Source of the DNA: Adiantum capillus-veneris
Lineage: Eukaryota > Streptophyta > Polypodiopsida > Polypodiales > Pteridaceae
Direction of reading: 5' to 3'
Length of the DNA: 64,000 nt
NCBI GenBank assembly: GCA_014529385.2
Contig: CM043968.1
Coordinates: 8,846,648 to 8,910,647 of the forward strand
The position numbers were made by a program, and so were the translations under genes. Positions 10,669 through 21,628 of the stretch are shown piece by piece (position 1 is the first letter of the stretch; each line of letters begins with the position of its first letter). The notes beneath the pieces were generated by a model. It was not told the origin of the DNA. It saw only the letters and a list, made by a program, of their open reading frames with translations, and made no database searches.

Positions 10669-11643
10669 CTAAAAATAGAAATCTTGGTTGTCATGAGAGG
10701 AGTGATATTCCAAAGTGGCTAGGAGCTTGTATCTGTTGGCTTTTCTCTCCCTACGAATCTCAATTACCCTTTTTCTAAAATCAATCAGGCAGTGTTGGGT
10801 TTGTTTCACAGCTCTAGTCCATAAGGTTGAGGGAGTTAGAGTGTTGAACTCCTGAACACAAATTTTCTTAACTGCTTGATGGATAGCTGGGAGATTGAAA
10901 AGTGAGGAATTAGTGTGGAACCACTGATTTCTTACCTTGTTGCACTTATCATCTAGGGTCCCTATGAGGGGGTAGTGGTCAGAGGCACACAAGGAGATAG
11001 AGGAAAAGGCTTTCAGTCTATTGAAGGAGTCAGCTACATTTGCTGAAACATACATTCTGCCAAGTTTGGCTTTCCTCTCCAGAGATCCTCTAGAGTAGTT
11101 CTGCCAAGTAAACTCTCCTAGATTGCCAACATCAATCACATTCTAAGAGTCTTTCAAGGTTTCCCACATCCTTTTCTCCTTGCCAGAGATCACTTGTCCT
11201 AGGCCTGTGAATCTGCCTTCTAAATCTTCCACCATATTAAAGTCACCAATGAGGATAGAGGGGCTAGAGAACCTGATGAGGGATTCCCAAAGAGCTGTGC
11301 GGTCAACTAGTGAGCCTGCTGCATAGACACAAAAAACCCTACATCCTAGAGGGGCAGGGGCAATGAAAGAGCAATAGTGGTCACCCGTTTGAAGCTCAAG
11401 TTTGTTAGGGTCCCATTGGGTGGGGATACCTAGAGCTGCCCCTCCTGCTCCTCTCTTGTGGTTAGAGAAAACCCAGTAGTGCTTAGAGGAAATTTCTATT
11501 AAGTGAGAGAGGAGTTCTTCTCCATTGATTTTGATTTCTTATAGGGCAAGAAGGTCAAAGGGGTGATCAGCTACCCATTGTCTCACTTGTTTGACTTTGA
11601 GCATAGAGGAGAGACCTTTAATGTTCCACGATGTAATCTTCAT
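10669..11643 (-). pseudogene. LINE ORF2 endonuclease (APE) domain, 3' truncated
   Basis: ORF2 starts at ATG 11643-11641 with MKITSWNIKGL, the typical start of plant LINE APE endonucleases. Further motifs in order are WVFSNHKRGAGGAALG, GDHYCSF, ILIGDFNMVED (catalytic D and N) and SDHYPLIG (catalytic D and H) near 10980-10965. A TAA at 11539-11541 replaces the residue before EIK, where the family has the catalytic ETK motif preceded by Q. A TAG lies at 11143-11145. The open frame after it runs to 10669. The reverse transcriptase and C-terminal zinc finger are absent, so the element is missing its 3' portion, the opposite of the usual 5' truncation. Confidence 0.9.
11640..11643 (-). promoter_or_regulatory. 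ATGA overlap of LINE ORF1 stop and ORF2 start
   Basis: Read on the minus strand, ACATGAAG holds the ORF1 TGA and the ORF2 ATG overlapping by two bases. Such an overlap suggests translation of ORF2 by termination-reinitiation. The start is supported by the MKITSWNIKGL endonuclease signature immediately after the ATG. Confidence 0.7.
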
Positions 11644-12550
11644 GTATGACAACAAGGTTTGGTTTTAGCATTACCCTTTGGAGTATGGTTGGAGGTAGTT
11701 GACACACTTTCATGGGTTTGCTTGTTTTCCTTAGAAGAGTCCATAGGAATAGGCATGTCTCCATGTGAGGAGGAGGGAGCTCTGTTGAGGTAAGGGGTAG
11801 CATGTTTGAGGGTATGTTCGTCAAGCTTGTTAACCTGGTCCTTCAAGGGTGTAGAAGACTCATTGTCAGATTCTTCCATCTGGGAGTCTTCTACTTCAGA
11901 CATTTCCCAGTCTGGGAGGGAAGAGAGAACAACAAATCTGTTACCCGAAGGTTTTTTGGGCCTAATGTTGTCTCCCTTAGAGATGGGTTCAAGACTCTTA
12001 GACTAAGATTGAAGGTTCTTTTCCTTATGAACCCGATGTGCAATGTTAGTTGTAGGGACTGTTGCATTTGAATTCACAGGAGGGGTTTGGTTACTAGTAG
12101 GAGCACAAGGGGGGCGGGGAGCTCTAAGAGGGAAATCCCTAACAAAATGACCTTTGTGACCACAATGAAAACAAGCAGAGGGGAGATATTTGTAAACTAT
12201 TTTTTTTCTCGAAGCCTTCCTCGTTGTCTAGAAAGATATCTATGGCCTTAGGCATGGGGGAGTTGAGGTCCATTTCAATAGGGGAGTTTATTACCAATGA
12301 TCTTCAAGTGTTCTCTGTATTCCAGTGGGAGGTCTGGAAATTCAAACCAGACAGGATAATTTTGCATTGCATACTTTTCAGGGGAAAAGTTCTTATGCCA
12401 TTTGAAAAGACATAATGTTGAATTACCAATGATCCAAGAGCCATATGACAAGGCTTGGAAAGCCATATCGGCTTCCTTGAAGGTGAAGAGGAAGTGATTT
12501 TTTGGTAGACACTGGATATTATCTATGGTAATATCCAAGGGGAGCTAGTT
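11640..12550 (-). pseudogene. LINE ORF1 with DUF4283 and damaged zinc knuckle
   Basis: At 12538-12275 the minus strand encodes FLFTFKEADMAFQAL, GSWIIGNSTLCLFKW and PVWFEFPDLPLEY, matching the DUF4283 domain of plant LINE ORF1 proteins. After a frame change, CFHCGHKGHFVRDF near 12170 is a CX2CX4HX4C zinc knuckle whose last cysteine reads F. An acidic tail (SEVEDSQMEESDNESS) follows. The frame ends with TGA at 11642-11640, overlapping the ORF2 ATG. ORF1 proteins bind RNA and package the LINE transcript. The N-terminal part and 5' UTR beyond 12550 were not recognised. Confidence 0.87.
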
Positions 12551-12737
12551 GGGACGCATCCACTGTCTCAAGGTCTCCATGGGGGGACGAGGGCCGGCTA
12601 ACAAACCAATCAGTGCTTGCGATTCTAGCCTCTTCTCTTGTCTTTTCGATGCTCTTAATAATAGGTCTTTATCTTTTCTTGTGTGCAAGTCTCTCTTTTA
12701 CTCGCATGATATCTTTATTGCTTCCCATACCTTTTGA

Positions 12738-12739
<2 letters not shown>

Positions 12740-12774
<35 letters not shown>

Positions 12775-12775
12775 T

Positions 12776-12814
<39 letters not shown>

Positions 12815-12850
12815 CCACACACACAACACACACACACACACACACACACT
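12740..12850. repeat. Compound (TC)n(CA)n microsatellite
   Basis: Two TC-rich runs separated by CTCCTCTCTT pass into a CA-rich run. It lies between the LINE and array A. Confidence 0.95.
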
Positions 12851-13025
12851 TGAGACTTACAAATTGTTTTCAATATTAAAACTTAATTTTTCAACATATT
12901 ATAAATTTTAATATTATTTATTATAATAATAAATATTAATGTATATATTTTATACAAAAATATGTATTGTATAATAATATGTAATTATAATTATTATTAA
13001 AATATATATTTATTATTATTAAAAG
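12851..13025. other. Extremely AT-rich spacer
   Basis: About 170 bp made almost only of A and T, with many short ATTATTATT and TATAATAA runs. No gene is present. Confidence 0.7.
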
Positions 13026-13318
13026 CAGTGCCCTCGTCTACTACAGATGACCTTGTTTACATCTCGTTCGTCCTAACTAGCATCAATCGCGCGCGAGCAT
13101 ACTGCTCAGGCTATGCACCTTCCACCATCCACGGCTCAAATGAGGGTTTGAGCCCTGTATGGGGCAGCCAGGAGTGTATTTTTTTCAACATTGGATCTCC
13201 TCGAGCTCCGATCCAGGTATTCTGTGCCGTCGATCCCCGCCCGGGGTCATTAAAGACCACGTGGCCTTTAGTGTCGAGTTCATCCTGGCTGATGACTGGG
13301 CCACACATTCCATAGCGC
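13026..13318. other. GC-rich island of unknown identity at array A border
   Basis: An abrupt change from AT-rich DNA to a balanced or GC-rich 290-bp segment with motifs such as CGCGCGCGAGC and CCCCGCCCGGGG. A 95-codon frame is open on the plus strand and a 77-codon frame on the minus strand. Neither was recognised. It ends exactly where the (CA)n tract of array A begins, so it may be the flank of the original array insertion or a fragment of another element. Confidence 0.5.
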
Positions 13319-14501
13319 ACACACACACACATACATAGACACAAGGATAATTTAAGTTTCTTGAGTTATCTAGGATAATAAATTGTGAATACACTCTAAA
13401 TATCTAACACTTTAGATCACAAAATATATTTACTATTAAAGATAGTGTTTAATCTAGGTGTTTTTAAGTTTGAGATAGACTAACACACTTTTTACAACGT
13501 ACTCAAAACCAATCGCTTGATTGTTTTGTATATATGGATGTAGGTGAGACTTTAATCCTTTCTTGAATACACTTAAGGTGATTGCTACTCAACATTGAAG
13601 ATGAATACCATTGACACTTACTTTGTAATTTTAAGTTATTGATATATCCAAAAACTATGAATGCACCGGTCATTCTTACTTTAATGTACAAAATTTCCAA
13701 ATTAAAAAGAAGTTTTGTACACACTATCTTGAAAGCAAGAATTGTGTGTCTTTTGAACATGTGAAAGTGTTACCTTGTGGATAGATATTATAATTATATC
13801 ACAAATACACACATAGATACGGGTGTAACTTAAGTTTCTTGAGTTATTTGGACTAATGATTCTTGAGTACATTTTATCACAAAGAGAGATGCCTATGCTC
13901 ATTGTCAAGAAATCCTCTAACAAGGAGGTAGCTATTAGATGGCATGGAATCTGTGTGTGATGGGATTTCTACACACAATTATGCCATCTTTTGACATGAC
14001 TAATTTTAGGATGTAAGAGTTATCATTTTGACTTTCACTTAAGAGATTTCTTCTAATTGAAAATGTGTGACAACACATGTATGATATTGGCCCACATAGC
14101 CTTAAAAGTACTATTGGAAGTTCAGTGTTAAAGAAAACATGTTTAATACTAGCTCAAAAATCCTCAAAACTTATACTGGAGTACAATGTTCATAGAACCA
14201 TTGTTTGTTCTAATACATTTTTATGGAGAAACTAAAAAACACCCTCAAAGTTGTGAGTAAAGATAACCACAAGCATGATATCACACCTTACATATTGAGA
14301 TAGCGGGGTCCATAGTCAATGGTCTTACTACCTCATTGAGTATGGTGCATGGGAAGGGCGGACACACACACACACACATACAAGAGGAGCTTCAGTCTAC
14401 AAATAATGGCATTCTCTGTCCCTCCCCTAGCATGATCGTCTTATCCTCTCTGTAACGACAACCTTGAATGTGTGTGTAAGCACGTATGCGCGCGCGCACA
14501 C

Positions 14502-14542
<41 letters not shown>

Positions 14543-14741
14543 GGAATTTCAAACTTCGTGTGAGGATTTTTTCGCAAACCCAAATTTCCAGTGATACTAG
14601 TTGTAATGTAATGAACCAAAGACTTGAAAACTCTATCAGAGAAAAAATTTCAATCACACAAAAGAGCATTCAACTAAATAAAATGAAACTTTTCCAAATC
14701 TCAAATGATACTAGGCTGTAATGTAGTGAATCAAAGACAGG

Positions 14742-14751
14742 TATATAAAAG
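14742..14751 (+). promoter_or_regulatory. TATA-like motif in array A unit 1
   Basis: TATATAAAAG is a canonical plant TATA sequence. It is followed by a perfect small hairpin, CTATCT-CACA-AGATAG. The same motif recurs in unit 4 (24089), unit 5 (27618), unit 6 (31151) and unit 7 (34603), with variants in unit 2 (CATATAAAAG near 18413) and unit 3 (TATACAAAAG near 21961). It lies about 0.9 kb upstream of the foldback on the same strand. Promoter activity is inferred only. Confidence 0.4.
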
Positions 14752-15665
14752 GAGCTATCTCACAAGATAGAGGGAGGAATATGCCATTTAAACGCCCTAC
14801 AAGGCCACGAGAGACTATGCTTCGATGTGAAGACGGGTCTAGCCTCCATAGACTAATGAATATGTGGTGCCATCTCTTGGCTTAATCACAATCACCCTAT
14901 TAGGCATCTCTTGGCTTAATGAATATGTGGTGTCATCTCTTGTCTTAATCACAACCAACCTATTAGCCAATATCATTGCCCCTAGAGGGAATGTAGTACT
15001 TTACCAAAAGGCCATACCCATCTTGAGTTGGCTTCCAACATCTCTCAAAGGCTCTAAAAGGCCCTACTGTTCTTGAAGACGCACTCCAAACATTGCTCAG
15101 AGACTCGTCCCTTTGTTTTAGAAAAGGTAAATTACAAAAGAAATGGATTTGTACACCCCACACACGATATAAAATTATACAGTTAACCAATCATAAAACA
15201 CAAATATTCATAATCAAATAATGTGCATCATTGCTCTTTATGAGATATCTTCATCATGATTTATATGATGTTTCTTAAAGATAATGATATGTGCAGTCAA
15301 GAAGTACATTATGTCTTAGATTAAGAGTAAAAATAGTTAGTTCATATAAAATTTTTTCTAAGGTCTGTTTAAACTATAACCTTGAAAATTATTGCTACTC
15401 TCTCAGAAGTAACCTTGTGATCTTGAAGAAAGTTGAATGAAATAGTGTCTCATTTGTTTGTAACGTGTAGCTTTGTTATTCATATATTTAACTTGATCAA
15501 AAGAAGTCAAAGTGTATCTTAGTGCTGTGTTGATATTTAATGTGATTGCTTTCAGAGGTAACATTTACACCATGCTTGAGTCTGACGTGTTGTTTAATAA
15601 TGTAAACATATGTAAGTTGGCTGTCTTGGAAATTAGAAAATGACAATGATGGATCTTTCTTCTTT

Positions 15666-15780
15666 CTATGGAGTCGTAGGTGAGGATTTTCCGAGGAGAA
15701 AATTGCTTCTAGGAGTCCATGCTAGCACAGCTTCCTAGAAGCCATTTTCTCCTTGGAAAATGTCACCAAGGACTCCATGG
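15666..15780 (+). other. Imperfect foldback, array A unit 1
   Basis: The left arm runs from CTATGGAGTC through the GAGAAAATTGCTTCTAGG region. The right arm, CTTCCTAGAAGCCATTTTC to GACTCCATGG, is its reverse complement with scattered mismatches over about 50 bp. The apical loop is about 15-20 nt and includes CATGCTAGCACAG. Weaker pairing continues outward (TCTTTCTTCTTTC with GAAAGA-type sequence). The size and mismatch pattern resemble a plant miRNA precursor or a foldback element. No known miRNA was matched. Confidence 0.7.
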
Positions 15781-17845
15781 AAAAAAGAAAGACACATCAT
15801 TGCACATTTGAATTTAGTAGGTTTGACTTCTAGTTCTCAAGGCTATTGTACATAAATGTCTTTCATTTTACTACTACAAAGAATCAGAGTTATATCAAGA
15901 GAGAGAAACAAAACTTACAACTATCCATAGCAAGGAGCTGGCCGAGGCATAAGCCATACATGCCTCAAAGGGGAGACTAGCATACAAAATATTTAGTCTG
16001 CACATAACATTTGTCTCCATATGATAGGTTATACAAAATAGTGTCAAAAAGAACAACTATGGACCTGATAGTATATACAAACAATCAGTTAGGGAAGGGA
16101 TTAAATAATATCCTCAACATGAGCACTCACTATTTCCCCATTAGCCATTTTCCAAACCATCTTGTCCCCTACATCCAGAGCATGCCCAATCATTTACTGC
16201 ACATGATACTTGTTCATAATCACTTCTTGATATTTAATGATATCAACTTTATTGTAAAAAGATAAGTAGTCAATAAGAACCTTGTGATTAGCTCGATACA
16301 CCTTGGCGTGCACTCTTGAGACTTCAATTCTTGGCGTGGATATTCAGATGAGTAAAAAAGATGCTGAGATGCGGGATCTAGTAAGCTTGGTCAGACACCC
16401 TATTGGATCTCTTTTCCTACAATCTTTGTTCGCCCTCTCACATGAAGAAACTATAATCTAGGTATCCCTAGCAGTCTTTGGTCTTGATCTACAATGATTT
16501 TTTGACCTTAAAAACATAAAATCTTCTAGGTTAATCAAATATTGTTACAAAACCCTGAGCAAATTTACTTGCTAAGGTTTAACTTTGTTAAATGCTATAT
16601 GACATTGAAGATCAAGGGCAACAATGTCTACTTTCATAATTTGAAGCTCTTGATATATACGAAAACTAGGATGCATTGCCATTCTTAATTTCAAGTACAA
16701 AATTTGAAAATATAAACAAAGTTTTGTACTCATTGTCTTGAGATCAAGAGTCATGTTCTTTTGTGGATAAATATTAAACTTACATTTCACTTACACACAC
16801 ACACACACACATACATATACACAAGGATAATTTAAGTTTCTTGAGTTATCTAGGATAATTAATTGTGAGTACACTCTAAATACCTAACACTTTAGACCAC
16901 AAAAGATCTTTACTATTAAAGATAGTGTTTAATCTAGGTGTTTTTAAGTTTGAGATAGACTAACACACTTTTTACAACGTACTCAAAACTAATCGCTTGA
17001 TTATTTTGTATATATGGATGTAGGTGAGACTTTAATCCTTTCTTGAATACACTTACGGTGATTGCTACTCAACATTGAAGATGAATACCATTGACACTTA
17101 CTTTGTAATTTTATGTTATTGATATATCCAAAAACTATGAATGCACCGGTCATTCTTACTTTAATGTACAAAATTTCCAAATTAAAAAGAAGTTTTGTAC
17201 TCACTGTCTTGAAAGCAAGAATTGTGTGTCTTTTGAACATGTGAAAGTGTTCCCTTGTGGATAGATATTATAATTATATCACAAATACACACATAGATAC
17301 GAGTGTAACTTAAGTTTCTTGAGTTATTTGGACCAATGATTCTTGAGTACACTTTATCACAAAGAGAGATGCCTATGCCCATTGTCAAGAAATCCTCTAA
17401 CAAGGAGGTAGCTATTAGATGGCATGCAATCTGTGTGTGATGGGATTTCTACACACAATTATACCGTCTTTTGACATGACTAATTTTAGGATGTAAGAGT
17501 TATCTCTTTGAGTTTCACTTAAGAACGATTTCTTCTAATTGAAAATGTGTGACAAAACATGTATGATATTGGTCCACATATCCTTAAAAGTATTATTGGA
17601 AGTTCAATGTTAAAGAAAACATGTTTAATACTAGCTCACAAATCCTCAAAATTTATACTGGAGTACAATGTTCATAGAACCATTGTTTGTTCTTATACAT
17701 TTTTATGGAGAAATTAAAAAACACCGTCAAAGTTGTGAGTGGAGATAACAACAAGCATGATATCACACTTCACTTACATATTGAGATAGCGGGGTCCATA
17801 GTCAACGGTCTTACTACGTCATTGAGTATGGTGCATGGAAAGGGC

Positions 17846-17848
<3 letters not shown>

Positions 17849-17897
<49 letters not shown>

Positions 17898-18009
17898 GAG
17901 GAGCTTCAGTCTACAAATAATGGCATTCTCTATCCCTCCCCTAGCATGATCGTCTTATCCTCTCTGTCAACACAAGCTTGAATGTGTGTGTGAGCACGTA
18001 TGCGCGCGT

Positions 18010-18075
<66 letters not shown>

Positions 18076-18210
18076 CAAGAGGAGCTTCAGTCTACAAATA
18101 ATGGCATTCTTTGTCCCTCCCCTAGCATGATCGTCTTATCCTCTCTGTAACCACAACCTTGAATGTGTGTGTAAGCACGTATGCGCGCATGCGCACACAC
18201 ACACACACAC
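17849..18210. repeat. Local duplication bounded by CA tracts in unit 2
   Basis: The block AGAGGAGCTTCAGTCTAC... through TGTGTGTGAGCACGTATGCGC is present at about 17897-18013 and again at about 18077-18190. Each copy starts directly after a CA tract. Other units have it once, so it arose by unequal exchange or slippage between the two CA tracts. Confidence 0.88.
17983..18076. repeat. Alternating purine-pyrimidine (Z-DNA prone) tract
   Basis: GTGTGTGTG, then AGCACGTATGCGCGCGTGCG, passing into a (CA)n run with one CC interruption. Almost every step alternates purine and pyrimidine, and the core is CG-rich. This is the classic sequence pattern for left-handed DNA. Confidence 0.8.
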
Positions 18211-19335
18211 AAAGGAATATCAAACTTTGTGTGAGGATTTTTTCACAAACCCAAATTTGGAGTGATACTAGTTGTAATAAAATAAACCAAAGACTTGAAA
18301 ACTCTATGAAAGAAAAAAATTCAATCACACAAAAGAGCCTTCAACTAGATAAAATGAAATTTTTTCAAATTTCAAATGATACTAGGTTGTAATGTACTGA
18401 GCCAAAGACAGGCATATAAAAGGAGCTATCTCACAAGATAGAGGGAGGAATATGACATTTACATGCCCTATAAGGCCACGAGAGACTATGATTTAATGTG
18501 AAGACGGGTCTAGCCTCCATAGACTAATGAATATGTGGTACCCTCTCTTGGCTTAATCACAATCACCCTATTAGGCATCTCTTGGCTTAATGAATATGTG
18601 GTGTCATCTCTTGGCGTAATCACAACCACCCTATTAGCCAATATCATTGCCCCTAGAGGGAATGTAGTACTTTACCAAAAGGCCATACCCATCTTGAGTT
18701 GGCTTCCAACATCTCTCAAAGGCTCTAAAACGCCCTACTGTTCTTGAACACGCACTCCAAACATTGCTCAGAGACTCGTCCCTTTGTTTTCCAAAAGATA
18801 AATTACGAAAGAAATGGATCTGTACATCCCACACACGATATAAAATTATACAGGTAACCAATCATAAGACACAAATATTCATAATCAAATAATGTGCATC
18901 ATTGCTCTTTATGGGATATCTTCATCATGATTTATATGATGTTTCTTAAAGATAATGATACGTGCAGTGAAGAAGTACAATATGTTTTAGATTAAGATTA
19001 AAAATAGTTAGTTCATATAAATTTTTTCTAAGGTGTGTTTAAACTTTAACCTTGAAAATTATTGCTACCCTCTCAAAAGTAACCTTGTGATCTTGAAGAA
19101 AGTTGAATGAAATAGTGTTTCATTTTTTTGTAACGTGTAGCTTTGTTATTCATATATTTAACTTGATCAAAAGAAGTCAAAGTGTATCTTAGTGCTGTGT
19201 TGATATTTAATGTAATTGCTTTGAGAGGTAACATTTACACCATGCTTCAGTCTCACGTGTTGTTTAATAATGTAAACATATGTAAGTTGGCTGTCTTGGA
19301 AATTAGAAAATGACAATGATGGATCTTTCTTCTTT

Positions 19336-19450
19336 CTATGGAGTCGTAGGTGAGGATTTTCCAAGGAGAAAATTGATTCTAGGAGTCCATGCTATCACAG
19401 CTTCCCAGAAGCAATTTTCAACTTGGAAAATGTCACCAAGGACTCCATGG
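19336..19450 (+). other. Imperfect foldback, array A unit 2
   Basis: Same foldback as in unit 1. The right arm differs (CAATTTTCAACTTGG) and the left arm has AATTGATTCT, which slightly weakens the middle of the stem. The loop carries CATGCTATCACAG. Confidence 0.7.
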
Positions 19451-20485
19451 AAAAAGGGATGACACATGATTGCACATTTGAATCTAGTAGGTTTGACTTC
19501 TAGTTCTCAAGGCTATTGTACATAAATGTCTTTCTTTTTACTATTACAAAGAATAAGAGTTATATCAAGATAGAGAAACAAAACTTACAACTATCCATAG
19601 CAAGGAGCTGGCCGAGGCATAAGCCATACATGCATCAAAGGGGAGACTAGCATACAAAATAATGGGTTTCCACATAACATCTGTATCCATAGGATAGGTT
19701 ATACAAAATAGTGGCGGAAAGAACAAGTATGGACCTGATAGTATATACAAACAATCACTTAGGGAAGGGATTAAGTAATATCCTTAACATGAGCACGCAC
19801 TATTTCCCCATTACCCATTTGCCAAACCATCTTGTCCCCTACATCCGGAGCATGCCCAATCATTTACTGCACATGATACTTGTTCATAATCACTTCGTGA
19901 TATTTGATGATATCAACTATATTGTAAAAATCTAAGTAGTCAATAAGAACCTTGTGATTAGCTCGATACACCCTGCCGTGCACTCTTGAGACTTCAATTG
20001 TTGGCGTGGATATTAAGATGAGTAAAAAAGATGCTTAGATGCGGGATCTAGTAAGCTTGGTCAGACACCCTATTGGATCTCTTTTCCTACAATCTTTGTT
20101 CACCCTCTCACATGAGGAAACTTTAATCTAGGTATCCCTAGCAGTCTTTGGTCCTCATATATAATGATTTTTTGACCTTAAAAACATAAAATCTTCTAGG
20201 TTAATCAAATATTTTTACAAAACCCTGACCCAATGTACTTGCGAAGGTTTAACTTTGGTAAATGCTATATGACATTGAAGATCAAGGGCAACAATGTCTA
20301 CTTTCATAATTTGAAGCTCTTGATATAAAGGAAAACTAGAATGCATTGCCATTCTTAATTTTAGGTACAAAATTTCAAAATATAAAAAAAGTTTTGTGCT
20401 TATTGTCTTGAGATCAAGAGTCATGTATCTTTTGAATATGTAAAATTGTTCTTTTGTGGATAAATATTAAACTTACATTTCAATT

Positions 20486-20498
20486 ACACACACATACA

Positions 20499-20562
<64 letters not shown>

Positions 20563-21588
20563 CACAAGGATAATTTAAGTTTCTTGAGTTATCTAGGATA
20601 CTAAATTGTGATTACACTCTAAATACCTAACATTTTAGATCACAAAAGATCTTTACTATTAAGGATAGTGTTTAATCTAGGTGTGTTTAAGTTTGAGATA
20701 GAGTAAAACACTTTTTACAACGTACTCAAAACTAATTGCTTGATTGTTTTGTATATATGGATGTAGGTGAGACTTTAATCCTTTTTTGAATACACTTAAG
20801 GTGATTGCTACTCAACATTGAAGATGAATACCATTGACACTTACTTTGTAATTTTAAGTTATTGATATATCCAAAAACTATGAATGCACCGGTCATTCTT
20901 ACTTTAATGTACAAAATTTCCAAATTAAAAAGAAGTTTTGTACTCACTGTCTTGAAAGCAAGAATTGTGTGTCTTTTGAACATGTGAAAGTGTTCCCTTG
21001 TGGATAGATATTATAATTATATCACAAATACACACATAGATACAAGTGTAAATTAAACTTCTTGAGTTATTTGGACCAATGATTCTTGAGTACACTTTAT
21101 TACAAAGAGAGATGCCTATGCCCATTGTCAAGAAATCCTCTAACAAGGAGGTAGCTATTAGATGGCATGGAATCTGTGTGTGATGGGAATTCTACACATA
21201 ATTATACCGTCTTTTGACATGACTAATTTTAGGATGTAAGAGTTATCATTTTGACTTTCACTTAAGAAGGATTTCTTCTAATTGAAAATGTGTGACAAAA
21301 CATGTATGATATTGGCCCACATAACCTTAAAAGTAATATTGGAGGTTCAATGTTAAAGAAAACATGTTTAATACTAGCTCACAAATCCTCAAAACTTATA
21401 CTGGAGTACAATGTTCATAGAACCATTGTTTGTTCTTATACATTTTTATGGAGAAACTAAAAAACACCATCAAAGTTGTGAGTGGAGATAACCACAAGCA
21501 TGATATCACACTTCACTTACATATTGAGATAGCGGGGTCGATAGTCAACGGTCTTACTACGTCATTCAGTATGGTGCATGGGAAGGGC

Positions 21589-21628
<40 letters not shown>

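Larger units (their letters stand above)
13319..16790 (+). repeat. Array A, unit 1
   Basis: First copy of the roughly 3.5-kb tandem unit, taking the (CA)n-ATACATAGACACAAGG border as the start. Landmarks in order are the CA border, a (CA)n near 14363, an alternating purine-pyrimidine tract near 14469-14540, a TATA-like motif at 14742, a 63-bp internal duplication (14855 and 14918), the foldback at 15666-15780, and the CCTTGTGATTAGCTCGATAC segment near 16280. Short open frames occur on both strands but differ in length between copies. In this copy a TAG in the foldback closes a frame that is open in units 3-5. Confidence 0.93.
16791..20485 (+). repeat. Array A, unit 2
   Basis: Colinear with unit 1 along its whole length. 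It is longer (about 3.7 kb) because about 170-180 bp between the two CA tracts is duplicated at 17849-18205. The TATA-like motif is altered to CATATAAAAG. Foldback at 19336-19450. Confidence 0.93.

Noticed and set aside
13120-13310. Ribosomal RNA fragment in the GC-rich island
   Set aside because: The composition suggested rRNA, but no conserved rRNA sequence could be recognised.
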